DNA of 63,141 nt from NCBI GenBank assembly GCA_038203635.1, contig JBBRDT010000005.1:1-63141 (forward strand), written 5' to 3'. Positions within the stretch are counted from its first letter, which is position 1; each line of letters begins with the position of its first letter. Made by a program: the position numbers and the translations under genes. Of the stretch, positions 57,215-63,141 are shown in pieces. The notes below the pieces were generated by a model. The model was not told the DNA's origin. It saw only the letters and a list, made by a program, of their open reading frames with translations, and ran no database searches. Source of the DNA: DASRIA01 sp038203635. GTDB lineage: Bacteria > Actinomycetota > Thermoleophilia > Solirubrobacterales > JBBDJG01.

Positions 57215-58351
57215 ATGCCGACTCACAGGGTGTCGATCCGCGATCGAGCACAGCTGAGCCGGAAAGCACGCGCCCGCCTGGCGGCGGCGTGCGCGCTCGC
57301 GGTCGCGCTCGCGCTCCCGGCGGTGGGGGATGCGCGCCGGCCGGCGATCACGGGTCGGTTGCCCGCCTCCTACACCGTCGTGGCACTGGCGCTCGACGGG
57401 CGTACGCGCACTGTCGAGAACGTGCGCGGAAGCTTCAGGCTCGTACCCCCGGCGAGCACGGTGACGCTGCACCTGCTCGGTTCCACGGGCCGTTACCTGG
57501 GGCCGGTCGTGGTGGCCGGGAAGGGCAACCGCGCAGTGGTGCAGGTGCGTGCGGGTGCGAGGCTGGGGACGCTGCGGGTGTTCGAGAACTATGCGCGCCC
57601 GCGTCGCACCGTTGTGGCGCGCCGGCGCGGCGGAGGGCGGCCTGCCAGGGCCCGCGCCGGGGTGCCGATCGGCGCCGGTGTGCTGGGCCGCGTGCGCGCC
57701 CGGGCAGCCGGGCCCGCCGGCGCGGGACGCGACCGTGACCTGGACGGCATTCCCGGGCGTTTCGACGTCGACGACGACGGAGATCTCGTGCTCGACGTGC
57801 GCGAACGTGCAGCGGCGCGCTCCGAAACGAGCCCGCCCGCACCCGTGGAAGCGACGGGCAGCTCGGATACGGCGGACGCGGAGGTGGCCGGGCTCGACAA
57901 GCTGGACACGGCGCTCGGCGTCGCAATCCTTGCGGCGGTGCTCTCCCTCGTGAGCCTGGCGTGGCAGGCTGGGCGGAGCCTGCGGCGTCGCCGTGCGATC
58001 GAGGTCGAGGCGCGGCTCGGTCTGCCCGTGTACACGCAGGGCGCCGGCCGGTGGGCCGTCTTCATCGAGGTCTTCAACCGGACCGATCACCCGGTCCGAT
58101 GGGTCTCCGCAGCACTGGAGATGAAGGACGGCCGGATCTTCTACCTGATGGAGCACGCCCCCGGCGGGGAGTTGCCGGCGGTCATCCAGCCCCACGACTC
58201 CCACCACACGTGGGTCGACTGCCACGAGCTCGAGCGCCAGGGTCTCGCGCTGGACGAGCCCGTGATCGCGGCCGCGAAGCTCGGCACCGGCGAGATCTAC
58301 CGCTCGCCCGCGAAGCGGCTCGCAGCCCGCCGCTCTCGCATGTTCAGCTAG
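57215..58351 (+). CDS. Membrane-anchored hypothetical protein with Ca-binding-like repeat
   Basis: I do not recognise the family. It has a signal peptide (ALAVALALPAVGDA), a beta-rich external region and an Arg-rich linker. An acidic loop DRDLDGIPGRFDVDDDGD resembles thrombospondin type 3/EF-hand calcium loops. A transmembrane helix (GVAILAAVLSLVSLAWQAG) and a cytoplasmic domain of about 120 residues follow. The latter includes FNRTDHPVRWVSAALEMKDG. It could pass a signal across the membrane. It is convergent with the sigma factor gene, with three bases between the stops. Confidence 0.7.
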   Translation: MPTHRVSIRDRAQLSRKARARLAAACALAVALALPAVGDARRPAITGRLPASYTVVALALDGRTRTVENVRGSFRLVPPASTVTLHLLGSTGRYLGPVVVAGKGNRAVVQVRAGARLGTLRVFENYARPRRTVVARRRGGGRPARARAGVPIGAGVLGRVRARAAGPAGAGRDRDLDGIPGRFDVDDDGDLVLDVRERAAARSETSPPAPVEATGSSDTADAEVAGLDKLDTALGVAILAAVLSLVSLAWQAGRSLRRRRAIEVEARLGLPVYTQGAGRWAVFIEVFNRTDHPVRWVSAALEMKDGRIFYLMEHAPGGELPAVIQPHDSHHTWVDCHELERQGLALDEPVIAAAKLGTGEIYRSPAKRLAARRSRMFS

Positions 58352-58354
58352 GGG

Positions 58355-59944
58355 CTAGCTGATTGCGTTGGGGAGGGTTTCGATGGTGCCCGACCCACCC
58401 GTGTTGCCACTCGCCTCGCCCTCGGATGGACCCTGCGAGCCGCCGGAGGGCGGATCCGGGACCACGACCGGGTCCTCGACCGGAGGCTGAGGCTCGACGA
58501 CGTCGGGGGGTGGAGGGTCTGCCGGAGGCTCCGGAGGGGGCGGCTCCGCGACGACGTCCTCGACGGGCTGGGGGTCCGGCGCGGTCGCTGCCGAGCTGTC
58601 GAATGTTGCTGTCTCCTCCGGCGGGGATGAGCTCTCCGCCACGGGAGGACCTGAGGGCGGCGCCGGATTGGGATTCGCGGGCGCGCCGGCGGGCGCGGGC
58701 GCCGACGCGGGCCCCGACGACAGCGCCGGATCGACGGACAGGACCGTGGCCGGCGGACCGGCCGCAAGCGGTGCCAGGGAGAGCGGCATCGGCGAGGTGA
58801 ACACCGCTCCGGGGCGGGCGGGCACGATGCCCGGCGCCTGCGCGCCTGCGACCCGCTTCGCAGCGGTGGGAGGCGGGACCGGCCGCTCGGTGCGAACCCC
58901 GTTCGCGACGAAGCCGCCACCGCTGACGACCACCGCCGCGGCCATCACCGCGGCCGCCTTCTGGATCGCGGTGGCCGCGTGCTCGACGCTCACCCCGGCC
59001 GACATCGTGACGTGGGTGATCGCCGCCTGTGCGTGAGTCGCGAAGGAGGTGCCGGCCGTGCCGGCGGAGGACGACAGCTGTCCGGTCTCGGACGACAGCG
59101 GGGCGGTCTCCTCCGTGCGCCGGTTGAAGAACCCGGGCAGCGGCACCAGGGCGGCGACGCGCGACAGCCCGGCGCGCAGGCCGCGCCGCCGTTCGACGTC
59201 GAGCAGCGGCCCGAGGCCCATCACGAAAGCGTCGCGACGGCAGCCGGGGCAGCCGTCGAGATGCCGAATCAGCATCCGTCGCTCGCTGCGCCGGCCCACA
59301 CCCTCGACGGTCTGTGCCATCACGGTCCGCATGCGGCGGCAGCGCTCGCCGGTGGAGATCTCGCCGTACTCGGTCCGCAGGGCGCGCCGGGCCCGGAACA
59401 GCATGCTCTCGACCGCCGACCGCGAGATGCTCATCCGCACCGCGATCTCGTCGTAGGACAATCCCTCGAGCTCCCGCAGCACCAGGATCTCGGCCTGCGC
59501 CTCGGGCAGGTCGGTGAGCGCCTGCCGGAGGTTGGTGAAGTTCTCCTTCTGCGCGAGCGCGGCGTGGCTCGACGGCAGCTGCCGGAAGAGGCGGATCTCC
59601 TCGGCCGGGGGAAGCCCATGGGCGTCGAACGGCACCTCCCGGCCCTTCCCGTGGCGGCGGATGTGGTCGATGCAGGCGTTGTGCGCGATGCGATAGAGCC
59701 AGGGCTTGAAGCCCGCGGGGCGGTCGAGCGTGCCGATGCCGCGCAGCGCCGAGATGAAGATCTCCTGCACCACGTCCTCGGCGCGGCCGTCGTCGCCGAG
59801 CGTGCGCCCGGCGTACCGCGCGATCTCCGGCCGGTACCTGTGGAACAGGACTGCGAAAGCTTCGGGGCTTCCAGCCTTTGCCGCCGCGACGAGCCGGTCG
59901 TCCGTGGCCTCAGGCGAGATCGCCGTCACGTCTGCGGTCTTCAT
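58355..59944 (-). CDS. ECF sigma factor fused to anti-sigma-like zinc domain, TM helix and Pro-rich tail
   Basis: Residues 20-190 are an ECF sigma factor: region 2 has DVVQEIFISALRGI and KPWLYRIAHNACIDHIRR, and region 4 has LPEAQAEILVLRELEGLSYDEIAVRMSISRSAVESMLFRARRAL. Residues 200-240 hold a zinc motif like anti-sigma factors (C202 and H228-x3-C232-x2-C235). A transmembrane helix (about 327-347) and a 180-residue Pro/Ala/Glu-rich tail follow. The tail would lie outside the cell. The fusion suggests a self-inhibited, membrane-tethered sigma factor. A GGGGG site precedes the ATG. Confidence 0.9.
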   Translation of the reverse strand: MKTADVTAISPEATDDRLVAAAKAGSPEAFAVLFHRYRPEIARYAGRTLGDDGRAEDVVQEIFISALRGIGTLDRPAGFKPWLYRIAHNACIDHIRRHGKGREVPFDAHGLPPAEEIRLFRQLPSSHAALAQKENFTNLRQALTDLPEAQAEILVLRELEGLSYDEIAVRMSISRSAVESMLFRARRALRTEYGEISTGERCRRMRTVMAQTVEGVGRRSERRMLIRHLDGCPGCRRDAFVMGLGPLLDVERRRGLRAGLSRVAALVPLPGFFNRRTEETAPLSSETGQLSSSAGTAGTSFATHAQAAITHVTMSAGVSVEHAATAIQKAAAVMAAAVVVSGGGFVANGVRTERPVPPPTAAKRVAGAQAPGIVPARPGAVFTSPMPLSLAPLAAGPPATVLSVDPALSSGPASAPAPAGAPANPNPAPPSGPPVAESSSPPEETATFDSSAATAPDPQPVEDVVAEPPPPEPPADPPPPDVVEPQPPVEDPVVVPDPPSGGSQGPSEGEASGNTGGSGTIETLPNAIS

Positions 59945-60110
59945 TCGGTTTTCCCCCTGCCCGGTCGCGCCGGGCCCCGTCTGGCTTCCTTAGATCCGAC
60001 ACTGCCGGAATCGCGCGATCATACCGGCGTGCTCGGGGGACTCATAGCCTTTAACGGTAACTTAACGTGCTGCCGGATCAGGCGCCCTCGATAGCGGTTC
60101 CGGCGGCCAG

Positions 60111-60656
60111 GTGACGTGGTTGTCCTCAGTGCGTTTTCCGAACAGATCAACTTGGGCTGTCGCCGCGCTTGCGCTGGCGGTCTGCGGCTGCGGTGACGGC
60201 GGCGGGTCGAGCGATGTGCCCGCCGACGACCCGGAGATCGTGGCGGCCGTCACCAAGAAGATCGGGGTCACCGCGGGACGGATCGCCAACGGGACGCGCG
60301 ACCGCAATCTGCCCGGACCGTATGAGTTCAAGACGGTCTGCCTGTCGCCCGACCAGGCCGCCGAATCCGGCACGCCGAGCACCAGTGTGCAGTGTCACAT
60401 CGAGGCCTTCACGACTCCCGGCCAGGGCCGGAAGTCCGCCTACGTCTGGAGTGAGGACTGGCGGGTCCCCGTCCAGGACGGCGAGCTCGGCGAGCCGGAG
60501 ATCGTCGGCGAGTACAGGATCAGGAACTTCCTGCGCAAGGACAACAGGCTGAACTGCAGCGGCGGCCGGACGCCGCAGGAGCGTTGCACCGGCGTCTACC
60601 TGTCGCCGGATCAGGGTGCTCCGAGCGGGCAGCCGCCGGTCGGCGTCACGCCCTAG
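60111..60656 (+). CDS. Putative secreted lipoprotein of unknown function
   Basis: The N-terminus (STWAVAALALAVCGC) is a lipoprotein signal with Cys in a lipobox-like context. The mature part (about 155 residues) has two Cys-containing beta-like stretches (FKTVCLSPDQAAESG and TGVYLSPDQGAPSGQ) with a repeated LSPDQ motif. I do not recognise the family. The GTG at 60111 is nominal; GTG at 60129 gives a cleaner signal peptide. Its TAG stop interlocks with the convergent gene's stop (CTAG, 60653-60656). Confidence 0.6.
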   Translation: MTWLSSVRFPNRSTWAVAALALAVCGCGDGGGSSDVPADDPEIVAAVTKKIGVTAGRIANGTRDRNLPGPYEFKTVCLSPDQAAESGTPSTSVQCHIEAFTTPGQGRKSAYVWSEDWRVPVQDGELGEPEIVGEYRIRNFLRKDNRLNCSGGRTPQERCTGVYLSPDQGAPSGQPPVGVTP

Positions 60657-61717
60657 CGGCCAGACGCGCCTCGGAGGCGGCCGGCGGCGGCACCCACCGC
60701 GAGCGCCGCCCGTGAGGCGGGGCGTCCGCTGCCCACCATCATCCAGCGGCAATAGCGGTTGGTCGCGCCGTACGAGTACTTGTAGTCCTCGCCCCCGACC
60801 ATCAGGTCGTAGTACGAGCGGCCGGCCGCGATGCTCTGCCGGACGCCCTCGAGGATCGCGACCCTGCCGAGACCGAGATGCGCTGCTGCGGGTTCGTAGG
60901 CCCCCATCCACGAGTAGTAGCGCGTCGCGTCGAGGAGGTTGACGTCGATGGCCACCACCTCACCTTCCTGCCGGAACTCCCATACCTGCGCCAGCTCCTG
61001 CGGTACCAGGGTGGCGACCAGGTCCCGCATGAAGTCCCTGAAACGCGAGCTGGCGTGATCGGGGTTCATGGTCTTGCCGCGGCTTCGCCACCAGCGCACC
61101 CTGATCTCCTGCCAGCGGTCGATCGCCGGGCCTAGCTCGCCGGGTGCGGTCACGTTCCGCAGCTCGATCCGCCCGTCGTCGAGGCGGCGAAGGTGTCGTC
61201 GCATGTCCTTGCGGCGCTTGCGCGAGAAGTCCGCCAGGTAACGCTCGAACGAGTCCGGGAGCTCGATTCCGGGATAGGGCTCCGGGCGCCGCGCGCGTAC
61301 TCGCAGCCCTGTCTCGCGCAGCGCCCCTTCGAGCTTCGAGCCCTGTGGCAGCCCGCCCAGCAGCAGCGCGTGCCACTCGCCCGATCGCGAGCGGATCTCG
61401 GCGGCGACGGCCGCCGTGGCTGCCTCGCGCGCCGCGGGGTCTGCCAGCAAGCTCCAGTAGTTCGACGGCGGGCGACCCAGCTCGCCCAGCACCCGGAACG
61501 GCCCGCGACGAGCCACGACCAGTGGTGCCAACCCGACCAGGCGACCGCCATCGCGGACGGTCACGATCCAAGGCTCCGCGGTTCCCGACCAGTGTGGCCA
61601 CCAGGATCGGGCCCACCCGGCAGAAGAGAACGGCGTCGCATCGGGATCCGCCCGATACAGCGCGTCCCATTCGGGGAGCAACGCGTCGAGCGCGGCACGA
61701 TGAACTTCGGTCTGCAC
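60653..61717 (-). CDS. GNAT/FemAB-like acyltransferase (BcsL/CelD-like)
   Basis: The 354-residue protein has the CelD/FemAB-type arrangement: an N-terminal GRLVGLAPLVVARRG and GELGRPPSNYWSLLA. Then FERYLADFSRKRRKDMRRHLRRL, the basic helix of the family, and a C-terminal acetyltransferase half (EGEVVAIDVNLLDATRYYSWMGAYEP, LMVGGEDYKYSYG). Members acylate sugars or add amino acids in surface polymers. It follows the ATP-grasp gene by 18 bases on the same strand, suggesting a shared pathway. Confidence 0.85.
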   Translation of the reverse strand: MQTEVHRAALDALLPEWDALYRADPDATPFSSAGWARSWWPHWSGTAEPWIVTVRDGGRLVGLAPLVVARRGPFRVLGELGRPPSNYWSLLADPAAREAATAAVAAEIRSRSGEWHALLLGGLPQGSKLEGALRETGLRVRARRPEPYPGIELPDSFERYLADFSRKRRKDMRRHLRRLDDGRIELRNVTAPGELGPAIDRWQEIRVRWWRSRGKTMNPDHASSRFRDFMRDLVATLVPQELAQVWEFRQEGEVVAIDVNLLDATRYYSWMGAYEPAAAHLGLGRVAILEGVRQSIAAGRSYYDLMVGGEDYKYSYGATNRYCRWMMVGSGRPASRAALAVGAAAGRLRGASGR

Positions 61718-61735
61718 CGCCCTACGTAGGGAGCA

Positions 61736-62959
61736 TCAGCGGGTGTGCCTGCGCAGGCCCGTCAGCCGGAGGCCGCGGTCGATCACCGCCTGGCCGCTGA
61801 GCAGGAAGCCGGGGAGCGGGTCGCCCGCCGCCCATGAGGCACCGGTATTGGGCCGGGGTGCGCGGTCGAGCAGACGCTGCGGCGCGCCGCGGGCAGCCGC
61901 CGCGAAGTCTGCTTCGAGCCACCGGTAGGTGACGCCGACGCGGTAGCGCCGCGGGCCTCCGACCGACCGGCCGGTCGTGACGGCGTGCCACAGCGCGGGC
62001 AGATTGGTCCCACACGCGATCGCGAGCGGCAGGCACCGGTAGAAACGCGGGTTGACGTCCAGCAGCACGTAGCCGGACGGCGTGTCCACGAAGTCGACCT
62101 GGGCCAGGCCCCAGTAGCCGATGCCGGCAAGCATCGATGCCGTGCGATACACGAGCGCCTCGTCGGGCTCGACGCTGGTGGCCAGCGCGATCGAACCGGC
62201 GGCCGAGGGCCAGGTGCGCCGCGTCACGTGCTGGAACCGGGCCACGATGTCGCCCTCCCGGTCGAGCACCAGCTCGACCGACACGATCGGGCCCGTCACC
62301 CGTTCCTGGACGAGCAGCTGCTCGTCGTCGGGCAGCGATTCCAGAAGTGTCTCCAGCTCGCCCGAGTTGCGCGCGAGGCGAGCCGTCTTCAGTCTGCTCA
62401 CGGGCCGCGCGGGCTTCACGACCACCGGACGCCAGAAGCGGGCGGAGCGCAGCCCCTGCGCCGGGCCGCTGTACAGAAGCTCGGGGGTGTCGATCCCGGA
62501 AGCCTCCGCGGTACTCGCGAGGCGCGCCTTGTCGCGTACCCGGTCGAGCACGCGAGCAGCCGGGAAGGGCAGGATCACCTCGTCCCACGTGGACCGGTTT
62601 GCCAGCATCGCGTCGATCGTCTCCTCGCGGCTCGGATAGATGACGAGCGGCCCCCAGCCGGCTGCCAACTCCCGCAACCGGGCCGCATACTCGCCGGGAT
62701 CCTCGACGATGCTCGGGGCGACAGCGCGCGCGGCGGTGTGCTTGGACCACAGCCCGGCGGCGGTCCAGCTCGGGCCGACGGCCAGCACTCTGAGGCCCGC
62801 GCCGCCGAGCCCCCTGATGCCGGCCACCGCAGCGTTCAGATGTGCGTCGGGAACCAGTGCGTCGACGAAGTCGAGCGTTCGCTCTGCCGGCCTGCGATGC
62901 GGCAGTCTCGTCGTGCGGTCGTCCACGCGGGGTGCCGAACCTGAGAAAGCCGAGGTCAT
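61736..62959 (-). CDS. ATP-grasp ligase-like protein
   Basis: The 407-residue protein has a Rossmann-like start (VPDAHLNAAVAGIRGLGGAGLRVLAVG). An ATP-grasp domain follows, with the lysine in WRPVVVKPARPVSR, VQERVTGPIVSVELVLDREGD and the metal site YVLLDVNPRFYRCLPLAIACG. It resembles the protein at 29675 more than the RimK-like one at 32630. A carboxylate-amine ligation is expected, with unknown substrates. It shares an operon with the acyltransferase. A TACGCT -10-like box lies ten bases before the ATG. Confidence 0.82.
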   Translation of the reverse strand: MTSAFSGSAPRVDDRTTRLPHRRPAERTLDFVDALVPDAHLNAAVAGIRGLGGAGLRVLAVGPSWTAAGLWSKHTAARAVAPSIVEDPGEYAARLRELAAGWGPLVIYPSREETIDAMLANRSTWDEVILPFPAARVLDRVRDKARLASTAEASGIDTPELLYSGPAQGLRSARFWRPVVVKPARPVSRLKTARLARNSGELETLLESLPDDEQLLVQERVTGPIVSVELVLDREGDIVARFQHVTRRTWPSAAGSIALATSVEPDEALVYRTASMLAGIGYWGLAQVDFVDTPSGYVLLDVNPRFYRCLPLAIACGTNLPALWHAVTTGRSVGGPRRYRVGVTYRWLEADFAAAARGAPQRLLDRAPRPNTGASWAAGDPLPGFLLSGQAVIDRGLRLTGLRRHTR

Positions 62960-63029
62960 CGAAGGGGACAGCGTATCCGCGCTGCCGCGGCAAGGTGGCG
63001 CCTAGATGGTTGATTCCGAATCCGCGTGC

Positions 63030-63141
63030 CCACGGGGGCGCGAGAACCGAGCTGGACAAGGACGCAGGGTGAAGCCCATGCTGGTTGCATGGGCGAGCCC
63101 GAGGACGCAGATCCAGCGAAGGTTCGCAGCGTCATCCGTGG
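63030..63141. ncRNA. Candidate structured element 2 (same design as 14862-15019)
   Basis: The end of the window folds as an interrupted hairpin: CCACGG (63030) with CCGTGG (63136-63141), GCGAGAACC (63040) with GGTTCGC (63121, one bulge), and GCTGGA (63051) with TCCAGC (63112). The distal hairpin is 63074-63094 (8-bp stem, TGGTT loop). The internal loop holds GGACGCAGGG (63060) opposite CCGAGGACGC (63099), as in element 1. The outer stem may continue past the window. Confidence 0.55.

Noticed and set aside
1..63141. CRISPR arrays, prophage or insertion sequences
   Set aside because: No regularly spaced repeats, phage structural genes or transposase domains are visible.

Overview
The window is high-GC DNA (roughly 70%), densely packed on both strands, with many GTG/TTG starts, 4-base ATGA overlaps inside operons and several promoter-to-start spacings typical of leaderless actinobacterial transcripts. 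Gene content (NADH dehydrogenase I operon, HxlR regulator, CpsD-type tyrosine kinase, an adenylate-cyclase/AAA/TPR giant, a sigma factor fused to an anti-sigma-like tail) suggests an actinobacterium, probably a deep-branching class such as Thermoleophilia (Solirubrobacterales-like). That placement is inference; no rRNA is present. I see no prophage, insertion sequence or CRISPR array.

Layout. 1-5669 (minus): nuoA-nuoG of respiratory complex I, with nuoG cut by the window edge. 5798-8835: small membrane protein, flavin reductase, cytochrome c lipoprotein and serS. 9180-36837: a 28-kb surface-polysaccharide region. It holds a priming sugar-phosphate transferase, five glycosyltransferases, a Wzx flippase, two O-antigen ligase/polymerase-like proteins, a Wzz/tyrosine-kinase co-polymerase, a glucuronyl C5-epimerase, a polysaccharide deacetylase, a clan-A glycoside hydrolase, two tandem secreted beta-helix proteins, two ATP-grasp ligases and an Fe(II)/2-oxoglutarate-type oxygenase. 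An NAD-type isocitrate dehydrogenase and an RraA-family protein are embedded in it. 37048-42281: three tRNAs (Ser-TGA, Ser-GCT, Arg-ACG) alternating with two methyltransferases, two trypsin-like proteases and an HxlR regulator. 42293-50282: the cyclase/AAA protein, a methyltransferase, and two GT92-like paralogues flanking a sulfotransferase-like gene. 50279-53927: three pilin-like genes in one operon. 54055-62959: zinc alcohol dehydrogenase, serine hydrolase, phytanoyl-CoA dioxygenase, membrane proteins, the fused sigma factor, and a FemAB/BcsL-like plus ATP-grasp pair.

How it may work together. The polysaccharide genes cover lipid-linked priming, chain building, flipping, polymerisation and length control. 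The epimerase and deacetylase, perhaps with the sulfotransferase 22 kb away, suggest a uronic-acid-containing, glycosaminoglycan-like surface polymer (inference).

The most interesting non-coding signal is a pair of long structured elements (14862-15019 and 63030-63141). They share internal-loop sequences (GGACGCAGGG and CCGAGGACGC) while all their paired stems differ in sequence but remain complementary. This looks like a conserved RNA or structured DNA element that I do not recognise. A second, shorter hairpin family (17258-17310 and 31478-31528) also shows a compensatory stem change.
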